A program made the position numbers and the translations under genes. A DNA stretch of 29,162 nucleotides from RGIG3528 sp963649295 (GTDB lineage: Bacteria > Bacillota > Clostridia > Lachnospirales > Lachnospiraceae). The notes under the pieces are model-generated. The model saw only the letters and a list, made by a program, of their open reading frames with translations. It searched no databases and was not told where the DNA came from. Below, piece by piece: positions 1-6,502 of this stretch. The DNA lies in contig CAVJHK010000023.1 in the NCBI GenBank assembly GCA_963649295.1, positions 1-29,162 on the forward strand. The letters are read 5' to 3'. How positions within the stretch are numbered: position 1 is the stretch's first letter; every line of letters begins with the position of its first letter.

Positions 1-392
1 GCGCAAGAGTAAATGCCATTGTGGATGAGCTTCACGGTGAAAAGATAGATATTATTGTATGGAACGAAGATCCCGCAATATTTATTGAAAATGCACTTAG
101 CCCCGCAAAGGTTGTGTCGGTTACCGTAGACAAAAATGAGAAGAAGGCAAGAGTTGTTGTTCCCGATTATCAATTGTCTCTTGCAATCGGACGCGAAGGA
201 CAAAATGCGAGACTTGCGGCAAAGCTTACGGAATACAAGATCGATATCAAGTCTGAATCTCAGGATGCGGGAATAGAAGAAGAATATGAAGAAAACGTAG
301 AAGCATACGATGAGGAAAATAACGAATTTTTTGAAGAATCCTATGAGGATTCGGATGCTTCTTATGACGGAGAACCGGAAACAGAGGAGTAA
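1..392 (+). CDS. nusA: Transcription termination/antitermination factor NusA, C-terminal part
   Basis: This is the 3' end of nusA; the open frame enters from the left edge with its first full codon at base 3. The visible part is the last KH domain, recognised by the run ARVNAIVDELHGEKIDI, followed by the typical NusA segment LSPAKVVSV and the conserved stretch LAIGREGQNARLAAKLT. The protein ends in a very acidic, disordered tail of about 40 residues rich in Glu, Asp and Tyr. NusA binds RNA polymerase and nascent RNA and modulates pausing, termination and antitermination. It heads the classic nusA-ylxR-ylxQ-infB operon, as seen downstream. The identity is secure; only the N-terminal domains, which lie outside the window, cannot be judged. 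Confidence 0.96.
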   Translation, partial: ARVNAIVDELHGEKIDIIVWNEDPAIFIENALSPAKVVSVTVDKNEKKARVVVPDYQLSLAIGREGQNARLAAKLTEYKIDIKSESQDAGIEEEYEENVEAYDEENNEFFEESYEDSDASYDGEPETEE

Positions 393-395
393 TTG

Positions 396-656
396 ATGGC
401 AGACAAAAAAATCCCGATGAGAAAATGTACAGGATGCGGAAGCATAAAACCGAAAAAAGAGCTTATAAGGATTTTAAAAACGCCTGAGGGAGAAATAATA
501 ATCGACAAAACAGGCAAAAAAAACGGGCGCGGTGCTTATATATGTGATTCGGTTGAATGCTTTGAAAAAGCAAAAAAATCAAAAGGAATTGAAAGATCGT
601 TGGAAATGCAAATTCCTTCCGAAATATATGAAAGCCTTCTTAAGGAGATGATGTAG
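396..656 (+). CDS. ylxR: YlxR family (DUF448) small RNA-binding protein
   Basis: This small basic protein of 86 residues belongs to the YlxR/DUF448 family, which is almost always encoded between nusA and infB. It opens with IPMRKCTGCG, giving a CxxC pair at residues 11 and 14, and carries the family motif GRGAYIC with a further Cys nearby, followed by a lysine-rich helix. Family members have been proposed to bind RNA or act as nucleoid-associated regulators, but the role is not settled. I chose the ATG at 396 rather than the TTG at 393 because AGAGGAG at 383-389 is then 6 bases upstream. It overlaps the next start by one base, so translation is probably coupled. Confidence 0.93.
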   Translation: MADKKIPMRKCTGCGSIKPKKELIRILKTPEGEIIIDKTGKKNGRGAYICDSVECFEKAKKSKGIERSLEMQIPSEIYESLLKEMM

Positions 657-1000
657 TGGCGGGTGATATTTCAAACAAAAACCTATTGTCGTTTTTATCA
701 CTTATGAAAAAAGCGGGAAGGCTGGTATCGGGTGAATTCGGCACGGAGAGTGCCGTAAAAGAAGGAAAAGCATATATTGTGGTTGTGCCGCAGGATGCAT
801 CCGACAATACCAAAAAGCTTTTTTCGGACAAATGTAAATTTTATGATATACCGATTGTATTTTTTGGAACAAAGGAGGAACTCGGTCACGCGATAGGTAA
901 AGGAGAACGCTCATCTCTCGCAATCACAGATGAAGGCGGTGCAAAAAGCTTTCACAACAAATACATTAACCTTGAGAAGATAATGAAGGAGTCCGATTAA
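656..1000 (+). CDS. ylxQ: YlxQ, L7Ae/L30e-family RNA-binding protein
   Basis: The protein of 114 residues is of the ribosomal L7Ae/L30e type known as YlxQ in Bacillus. The family pattern is visible in SFLSLMKKAGRLVSGE near the N-terminus, a basic AVKEGKAYIVVVPQDAS strand-turn segment, and PIVFFGTKEELGHAIGK toward the middle, where kink-turn binding proteins carry their RNA contact loop. Its exact RNA target in the cell is not established. It starts with GTG at 656, overlapping the ylxR stop by one base, with AAGGAG 8 bases upstream. It ends by overlapping the infB start in a TAATG junction. Position and sequence agree, so the call is strong. Confidence 0.93.
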   Translation: MAGDISNKNLLSFLSLMKKAGRLVSGEFGTESAVKEGKAYIVVVPQDASDNTKKLFSDKCKFYDIPIVFFGTKEELGHAIGKGERSSLAITDEGGAKSFHNKYINLEKIMKESD

Positions 1001-4000
1001 TGGCAGAGAAGAAGATTACAGAAGCAAATACAGAAAATAAAGAGGTAAGTGCGGCAAAGAAGCCGCTTAGGGAAAAAACTGTAAGCACGGACGGCACCAT
1101 AAATAAGCGTCCGGCCGCAAAAAAAGAAGTACAGGCAGCTCCCCGCCGCATGTTTGAAAGTGCGGAAGACAGAAATAAGGCGATGGCTGCAGCTCCCCGC
1201 CGTATGTTTGAAAATGCGGAGGAGAGAAACAGAAGTAAGCAGCAGCCGGTTCAGCGCCGTATGCTTGACGGCCCGGAAGACCGTATGAGAAGAACTGCAG
1301 CACAAAAAGACGGCGGGCAGGTAAGAACAGGGCAGAGAACGGGAAGTGCGCAAAAAGCCGGTACACGTATGATTAACGGTGTCAAGATTTCGAGTGCCGA
1401 CGGAGATAATCGCCTGATTCACGGTTCTTATGCGAATGAAGCCGAGCTTGAAGCATTGAAGGCGGAAAAGCGTAAGGAAAATCTTGCAAAAAATGCGGCT
1501 CTTAAGCTTGAAGAAGAAAAGAAATCCATAGAAGATAACAAAAAAGCGGAAGAGCTTGCTAAGAAGGTTAAAGAAGAAAGCGCCGAAATAGAAAAGAATA
1601 TTGCGGAGCAAAAGAAAAAGACAGCTGAAAAAGAATCTGTAGAGGCAGCAAAAAAAAGTGCTGCAGAACACGTAAAGGAAAGCACAAATAAAATAAAATC
1701 CGAAAAAGCTTCGGAAAAGGCTGCCGAAAAGACTTTAGAAAAAAATACCGAAAAGCAGGTAACAATCGCAAATACGGATAATTCGGCATCTGACAAGGCT
1801 ACAGAAGAACAAAAGCCCGAAAAGGTATTTAAGACGGTTAATGCATATGTGCGCCCGACTATTATAAGACGTGCCGACAGCCGGGATTCCGGAAACGGAA
1901 GCGTAAAGCAAAGGACTATGGATAACCGCCCGTCGGGAAGGACGGACGTACGGGGCGATTTAAAGAGAAACGGCAATACAAGACCCGGCGACAACAGAGC
2001 CTTTAACCGCAACGTATCCGACAAGAATCATTTCCAGACCGTTGAAAGCAGATATGACGGAAACAATCACGGACACAGCAATCTTTTTGAAAACAGAAGT
2101 CAGAGAAACGGCAGCGTAAGTACCGGCACATCGCGTGATTCGGGCTTTAAGACAAGGAATTCCGGATTCAGTACGAGACCCAAGGATTTTAATTCGGGGA
2201 ACAAGGATGAAGACGAAAAGAAGCCGGTATCGCGTGCAAGGGACGTAAAGAAAAAGACGTCCTCTCCCGAAATTGCCGAATCGATGAAGCAGCAGAATAC
2301 GCGCAGAAACGATAAGAGCAAAGACAGGGAAAAGCAAAATAAAAAATTCGGAGATTTTGAAGACGGAATCGAACTTAAAAAAGGATCAAAGTCGAAGGAT
2401 CCGAATCGTGCGGGAGCCTTTCGTAAGCCTGAAGCCGTAAAGGTACAGGAAACGGAAGAGGTAATTAAGACGATTACAATTCCCGATATGCTTACAATTC
2501 AGGAGCTTGCCGACAAGATGAAGATAAAGGGCGGCGATATCGTAAAGAAATTGTTCCTTGCGGGCAAAATCTGTTCGCTTAATTCGGATATTACTTTTGA
2601 AGAAGCGGAAAATATCGCCCTTGAATATGAAATAATCGCAGAGCACGAAGAAAAAGTAGACAGAGTTGCCGAGCTCATAAAGGAAGACGAAGAAGACGAA
2701 ATGCAAATGGTTAAGCGCCCTCCCGTTGTATGTGTAATGGGACACGTTGACCACGGTAAAACGTCTCTTCTTGACGCAATCAGAACAACCAATGTAACAT
2801 CAAGAGAAGCGGGCGGAATTACGCAGCATATCGGTGCTTATATGGTAGAAATAAACGGACAGAAGATTACGTTCCTTGATACGCCCGGACACGAAGCATT
2901 TACGGCAATGCGTATGAGAGGCGCAAATTCGACGGATATTGCGGTGCTTGTTGTTGCAGCGGATGACGGAGTAATGCCTCAGACAATAGAAGCAATCAAC
3001 CATGCAAAGGCTGCGGGTGTAGAAGTAATAGTTGCCGTAAACAAAATAGACAAGCCTACGGCAAATGTTGAAAGAGTTAAGCAGGAACTTACGGAATACG
3101 GACTTTTGTCGGAGGACTGGGGCGGAAGCACGGTATTTGTGCCTGTGTCCGCTCATACACACGAGGGCATCGAAAAGCTTCTCGAAATGATAATTTTGAC
3201 GTCGGATGTGCTTGAACTTAAAGCAAATCCCAACCGTATGGCAAGAGGTATCGTGGTTGAGGCACAGCTTGACAAAGGACGCGGTCCCGTTGCCACCGTT
3301 CTTGTTCAAAAGGGAACTCTTCACGTAGGTGACAATGTCGTTATCGGTTCTTCAATGGGTAAGGTAAGAGCACTTGTAAACGACAGACACGAAAAAGTAA
3401 AATGTGCGACACCTTCCATGCCCGTCGAGGTGCTGGGACTTAATTCCGTACCGGAAGCCGGTGAAGTGGTTGTTGCAACATCGAACGAAAAAGAGGCAAG
3501 AGCAATTGCCGAAGCATATATTGCGCAAAACAAGGAAAAGCTTATCGCGGAAACAAAGTCAAAGCTCTCGCTTGACGGACTTTATTCGCAAATTCAGGCA
3601 GGCAATATCAAGGAACTCAATATTATTGTCAAGGCTGATGTTCAGGGCTCGGCTGAGGCAATTAAGCAAAGTCTCTTAAAGCTTTCTAACGCAGAGGTTG
3701 CGGTAAGAATAATTCACGGCGGTGTAGGTGCAATCAATGAATCCGATGCAACCCTCGCAAGTGCGTCAAATGCCATAATCATCGGCTTTAACGTAAAGCC
3801 CGACAATACGGCAAAGGATATATGCGAGCGCGAAAAGGTTGATTTAAGACTTTATAATGTCATTTATAATGCTATAGACGATGTTGAAGCCGCAATGAAG
3901 GGAATGCTTGATCCGATATTTGAGGAACAAATAATCGCACATGCCGAAGTAAGACAGACATTCAAAGCTTCGGGAGTCGGTACGATTGCGGGTGCTTATG

Positions 4001-4218
4001 TGCTTGACGGTAAGATTGTAAGAGGCTGCAAGGCTCGTATCACACGTGACAATAAACAGATATTTGACGGAAATCTCGCTTCCCTTAAGCGCTTTAAGGA
4101 CGACGTAAAAGAAGTAAATGCGGGATACGAATGCGGACTTGTGTTTGAAAAGTTCTCGGATATTATTGCAGGCGACACGGTTGAACTTTATCAAATGGTA
4201 GAGGTACCGAGAAAATGA
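1000..4218 (+). CDS. infB: Translation initiation factor IF-2 with a long low-complexity N-terminus
   Basis: IF2 is the GTPase that places initiator tRNA on the 30S subunit and promotes subunit joining. The GTPase core is complete: GHVDHGKT at residues 581-588, DTPGHEAF from 627, NKID at 681-684, then the beta-barrel and C-terminal fMet-tRNA binding domains. A conserved IF2 N-terminal module lies at about 497-547. The total of 1072 residues is long for a Firmicute (B. subtilis IF2 is about 716). The excess is residues 1-490: three PRRMFE-type repeats (47-96), a Lys/Glu/Ala-rich probable coiled coil (about 148-255), and an Arg/Asn/Ser/Gly-rich disordered stretch (about 285-450). The start overlaps ylxQ by one base, with AAGGAG at 986-991. 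Confidence 0.98.
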   Translation: MAEKKITEANTENKEVSAAKKPLREKTVSTDGTINKRPAAKKEVQAAPRRMFESAEDRNKAMAAAPRRMFENAEERNRSKQQPVQRRMLDGPEDRMRRTAAQKDGGQVRTGQRTGSAQKAGTRMINGVKISSADGDNRLIHGSYANEAELEALKAEKRKENLAKNAALKLEEEKKSIEDNKKAEELAKKVKEESAEIEKNIAEQKKKTAEKESVEAAKKSAAEHVKESTNKIKSEKASEKAAEKTLEKNTEKQVTIANTDNSASDKATEEQKPEKVFKTVNAYVRPTIIRRADSRDSGNGSVKQRTMDNRPSGRTDVRGDLKRNGNTRPGDNRAFNRNVSDKNHFQTVESRYDGNNHGHSNLFENRSQRNGSVSTGTSRDSGFKTRNSGFSTRPKDFNSGNKDEDEKKPVSRARDVKKKTSSPEIAESMKQQNTRRNDKSKDREKQNKKFGDFEDGIELKKGSKSKDPNRAGAFRKPEAVKVQETEEVIKTITIPDMLTIQELADKMKIKGGDIVKKLFLAGKICSLNSDITFEEAENIALEYEIIAEHEEKVDRVAELIKEDEEDEMQMVKRPPVVCVMGHVDHGKTSLLDAIRTTNVTSREAGGITQHIGAYMVEINGQKITFLDTPGHEAFTAMRMRGANSTDIAVLVVAADDGVMPQTIEAINHAKAAGVEVIVAVNKIDKPTANVERVKQELTEYGLLSEDWGGSTVFVPVSAHTHEGIEKLLEMIILTSDVLELKANPNRMARGIVVEAQLDKGRGPVATVLVQKGTLHVGDNVVIGSSMGKVRALVNDRHEKVKCATPSMPVEVLGLNSVPEAGEVVVATSNEKEARAIAEAYIAQNKEKLIAETKSKLSLDGLYSQIQAGNIKELNIIVKADVQGSAEAIKQSLLKLSNAEVAVRIIHGGVGAINESDATLASASNAIIIGFNVKPDNTAKDICEREKVDLRLYNVIYNAIDDVEAAMKGMLDPIFEEQIIAHAEVRQTFKASGVGTIAGAYVLDGKIVRGCKARITRDNKQIFDGNLASLKRFKDDVKEVNAGYECGLVFEKFSDIIAGDTVELYQMVEVPRK
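1138..1287 (+). repeat. Three degenerate in-frame repeats inside infB (PRRMFE type)
   Basis: Three copies of an element of about 13 residues follow one another in the IF2 N-terminus: APRRMFESAEDRN (residues 47-59), APRRMFENAEERN (65-77) and the more diverged VQRRMLDGPEDRM (84-96). The spacing is 18-19 residues. Copies one and two are nearly identical in DNA as well (about 1135-1180 and 1189-1234), which points to tandem duplication. Their function is unknown; they could be a linear binding motif or a short amphipathic helix. Confidence 0.85.
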
Positions 4219-4589
4219 AAAAAAACAGTATCAAAAATATGCGTATAAACGAGGAAGTTTTAAAAGAGCTTTCAGTTATAATACGGGACGAGGTGCACGA
4301 TCCGAGAATCAATCCGTTTACGAGTGTTTCGGAAGTATATGTTGCGCCCGATTTAAAGACCTGTAAGGTTTATGTGAGCGTGCTGGGTGACGCGGAATCG
4401 CAGAAAGATACTTTAAAAGGGCTTAATTCCGCGGCCGGTTTTATACGCTCAAAGCTTGCTCATTCCATGAACATGAGAAATACGCCGGAGCTTAAATTTG
4501 TTGTCGATCAGACGATTGAATACGGCGTAAATATGTCAAAGAAGATTGATGAAGTGATTGCATCAATCCCGAAAAGAGAAGATGATTAA
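4215..4589 (+). CDS. rbfA: 30S ribosome-binding factor RbfA
   Basis: RbfA is a small KH-like protein that binds the immature 30S subunit and helps 16S rRNA 5'-end maturation. The 124-residue protein shows the family pattern: an N-terminal helix with RINEEVLKELSVIIRDEV, then DPRI, the strand KTCKVYVSVLGD, and near the end TPELKFVVDQTIEYG. Its length is normal. Its ATG overlaps the infB stop as ATGA, and its own 3' end overlaps truB by 8 bases, so the three genes should be translationally coupled. B. subtilis has ylxP between infB and rbfA; it is absent here. Confidence 0.95.
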   Translation: MKKNSIKNMRINEEVLKELSVIIRDEVHDPRINPFTSVSEVYVAPDLKTCKVYVSVLGDAESQKDTLKGLNSAAGFIRSKLAHSMNMRNTPELKFVVDQTIEYGVNMSKKIDEVIASIPKREDD

Positions 4590-5493
4590 CGGAATAATCA
4601 ATATTTACAAAGAGCCCGGATATACTTCGCACGATGTTGTTGCAAAGCTCAGGCGAATACTTAATTTTAAGCATATCGGACACACGGGAACGCTCGACCC
4701 TATGGCAAGCGGAGTTTTGCCCGTGTGCATAGGTTCCGCAACAAAGCTTTGCGATCTTGAAACCGAAAAGACAAAAATATATGAGGCGGTTGTTTTGTTT
4801 GGAATATCAACCGATACGGAAGACATTACGGGAAATGTGATTTGCACGATGCCGGTAACGTGCGGCAAGGATGATTTATTAAGTGTATTTCCTTTGTTTA
4901 TCGGTGATATCATGCAAAAGCCGCCCATGTATTCGGCAATCAAGGTTTCGGGAAAGAAGCTTTATGAGCTTGCAAGAAGCGGAATTTCGATAGATGTGCC
5001 CAAGCGCCCCGTTACAATCAAAAATTTGGAGCTTATGGACTGTGTTTTAAATGAAGATGACACCTTAAAGGAAGCACGTATAAAAATAACATGCGGAAAA
5101 GGCACCTATATAAGAAGCCTGTGCAGGGATTTGGGTATGGAACTCGGCACTTGCGCATGCATGAAGGAGCTTGTGCGCACGAAAACGGGAAGATTTACTG
5201 CGTTTGATGCCGTAACACTTAAGGAAGCGGAAGAAGCGGCAAATAAAGGCGAAATTTCAAAATATATTTTGCCGATCGACGGGTATTTTTCGGATTATCC
5301 CGCTTTTTTTACAGTTTCTGACAGCGATTATCTTCTTCATAACGGAAATGAACTGGGAGATCCCGATATAATTCGTGAAACATATGGGGAATATTATAGG
5401 GCTTACGATTCCGCAAAGAAGTTTTACGGAATATATTATTTTGATAACCGTAAGCAAAAATATAAACCACAAAAAATGTTTATTGAAATGTAA
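4582..5493 (+). CDS. truB: tRNA pseudouridine(55) synthase TruB
   Basis: TruB makes pseudouridine at position 55 in the T-loop of tRNAs. The catalytic segment HIGHTGTLDPMASGVLPV carries the nucleophilic Asp at residue 39, and the later motifs KPPMYSAIKVSGKKLYELAR and GTYIRSLCRDLG are also present. The length of 303 residues is normal, including a short C-terminal region. I chose the ATG at 4582, giving MINGIINIYKEPG as the start, because it matches the usual TruB N-terminus and has AGAGAAG just upstream; an upstream in-frame ATG at 4558 would add eight unconserved residues. It overlaps rbfA by 8 bases. Many Clostridia have the DHH phosphoesterase nrnA between rbfA and truB; there is none here. 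Confidence 0.96.
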   Translation: MINGIINIYKEPGYTSHDVVAKLRRILNFKHIGHTGTLDPMASGVLPVCIGSATKLCDLETEKTKIYEAVVLFGISTDTEDITGNVICTMPVTCGKDDLLSVFPLFIGDIMQKPPMYSAIKVSGKKLYELARSGISIDVPKRPVTIKNLELMDCVLNEDDTLKEARIKITCGKGTYIRSLCRDLGMELGTCACMKELVRTKTGRFTAFDAVTLKEAEEAANKGEISKYILPIDGYFSDYPAFFTVSDSDYLLHNGNELGDPDIIRETYGEYYRAYDSAKKFYGIYYFDNRKQKYKPQKMFIEM

Positions 5494-5509
5494 AAGAGAG
5501 GCTTTTTCT

Positions 5510-6049
5510 TTGGAAGAAATCGATGATATTTTTAAAGCGGAATCAAAAAAAAGCGCCGTTACGATAGGAAAATTTGACGGTGTGCATATAGGTCACATGA
5601 AGCTTTTAAAAACGCTTATAACTGAAAAAAAAGAGCTTGAGAGCGTTGTTATTGTGACGGGTTTTGATTTTAATAACGAAAGCAATACGGAACAGATTAT
5701 GACCCAAAACGAACGCATCGAAATTTTTAAAAATATCGGAATTGATAAGGTCGTTCTTTTTCCGCTCACGAGACAAAATGCCGAAATCCCTGCGGAAACT
5801 TTTGTAAAAAATATTTTGGTCGGAAAGCTTAACTGTAAGCTCCTTGTGGTAGGCGATAATTTCAGATTCGGGCGCAATAGGGAAGGAAACATACGTTTTC
5901 TTTCCGATCTGTCACATAAGTACGGATTTAAGCTTATTGTCGTAGAACGCGAAAAATATGAAAATGAGCCTGTTTCAAGCACAAGAATCAGATCGGAATT
6001 AAAAAAAGGACATATTGACACGGCACATAAAATGCTCGGAAGAAATTAA
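5510..6049 (+). CDS. ribF: RibF-type FAD synthetase domain only (no riboflavin kinase domain)
   Basis: The protein of 179 residues matches the N-terminal FMN adenylyltransferase (FAD synthetase) domain of RibF. The nucleotidyltransferase motifs are GKFDGVHIGH near the start, VGDNFRFGRNREG in the middle and SSTRIRSELKKG near the end. Typical bifunctional RibF is about 310 residues and continues past the equivalent of HKMLGRN into the flavokinase domain; here a TAA follows at once, and then an intrinsic terminator. No flavokinase-like coding is visible in any frame downstream. The start is a TTG at 5510 with AGAGAGG 8 bases upstream; the open frame continues further up through truB, but that part is not RibF-like. 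It could supply FAD from FMN if another enzyme phosphorylates riboflavin. Confidence 0.9.
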   Translation: MEEIDDIFKAESKKSAVTIGKFDGVHIGHMKLLKTLITEKKELESVVIVTGFDFNNESNTEQIMTQNERIEIFKNIGIDKVVLFPLTRQNAEIPAETFVKNILVGKLNCKLLVVGDNFRFGRNREGNIRFLSDLSHKYGFKLIVVEREKYENEPVSSTRIRSELKKGHIDTAHKMLGRN

Positions 6050-6057
6050 AAAAAAAT

Positions 6058-6100
6058 AAAACGGCAGTGTAAAGAAAAAAGCTTGACACTGCTGTTTTTA
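6058..6100 (+). terminator. Intrinsic terminator after ribF
   Basis: A ten-pair stem forms between ACGGCAGTGT (6061-6070) and ACACTGCTGT (6086-6095), with one G-U pair and a 15-base loop. It is followed by a T run at 6095-6099 and preceded by an A run. It lies 11 bases after the ribF stop and would end the nusA-ribF transcript. Its 3' arm contains the -35 box of the next promoter. Confidence 0.78.
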
Positions 6101-6111
6101 TATGGTAGAAT
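6083..6111 (+). promoter_or_regulatory. Sigma-A promoter for ylxM-ffh
   Basis: A consensus TTGACA at 6083-6088 is separated by exactly 17 bases from TAGAAT at 6106-6111. The TG of an extended -10 element sits one base before the -10 box. Transcription should start near 6118 and yield a leader of about 40 bases before ylxM. This is the strongest promoter-like sequence in the window. The -35 lies inside the terminator hairpin of the upstream operon. Confidence 0.85.
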
Positions 6112-6126
6112 ACGGCTCGTGCTTAT

Positions 6127-6145
6127 GTAAAGGAAATTTCTTTAC
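6127..6145 (+). repeat. Short inverted repeat in the ylxM leader
   Basis: GTAAAG (6127-6132) and CTTTAC (6140-6145) form a perfect six-base inverted repeat around a seven-base spacer GAAATTT. It sits just after the predicted transcription start and directly before the ylxM ribosome binding site. It could be an operator or a weak hairpin near the start codon, but no regulator can be named. Confidence 0.4.
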
Positions 6146-6157
6146 ACGGGAGTTTAT

Positions 6158-6502
6158 ATGGAAGAGCTTGAAAAAAAGGTTGAGCTGTCATTGCTTTATG
6201 ATTTTTACGGCGGCCTTTTGAATGAACATAAAAAGCAAATATTTGAGGATTATTTTTTGAACGATTTGTCATTGTCCGAAATTGCTGAAAATGCATGCAT
6301 AACAAGACAAGGAGTGCATGATAGCATAAAAAATACCGAAAAAACGCTTATTAAATACGAAGAAACATTGCAGCTCTTAAAGAAATACAAATTTACAAAA
6401 AAAAGATGCGAAGAAATCAAGGATATATTAAAAGACAATTCCGATGAAAAATCAAAAAGAATATCGGAGCTTACAGAAGAGATAGAAACAAATGGCATTT
6501 GA
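6158..6502 (+). CDS. ylxM: YlxM, helix-turn-helix protein of the SRP operon
   Basis: The 114-residue protein belongs to the YlxM/p13 family, encoded next to ffh in Firmicutes. It resembles the region 4 helix-turn-helix of sigma-70 factors: YFLNDLSLSEIAENACITRQ gives the two helices and GVHDSIKNTEKTLIKYEE continues the recognition helix. A lysine/glutamate-rich tail follows. In streptococci the homologue interacts with SRP and influences its activity; whether it regulates transcription is unclear. The ATG at 6158 is preceded by CGGGAG. It is the first gene after a strong promoter and overlaps ffh by 11 bases, so the two are surely co-expressed. Confidence 0.92.
   Translation: MEELEKKVELSLLYDFYGGLLNEHKKQIFEDYFLNDLSLSEIAENACITRQGVHDSIKNTEKTLIKYEETLQLLKKYKFTKKRCEEIKDILKDNSDEKSKRISELTEEIETNGI

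Noticed and set aside
997..1671. A 224-codon open frame on the minus strand opposite infB
   Set aside because: It is rich in Phe, Cys and Leu because it is the complement of Lys/Glu/Ala-rich IF2 codons; it has no family resemblance and lies entirely opposite a secure gene.
6050..6157. A frameshifted continuation of ribF encoding the missing flavokinase domain
   Set aside because: No frame in this stretch carries flavokinase-like sequence; it consists of a terminator, a promoter and a short leader.
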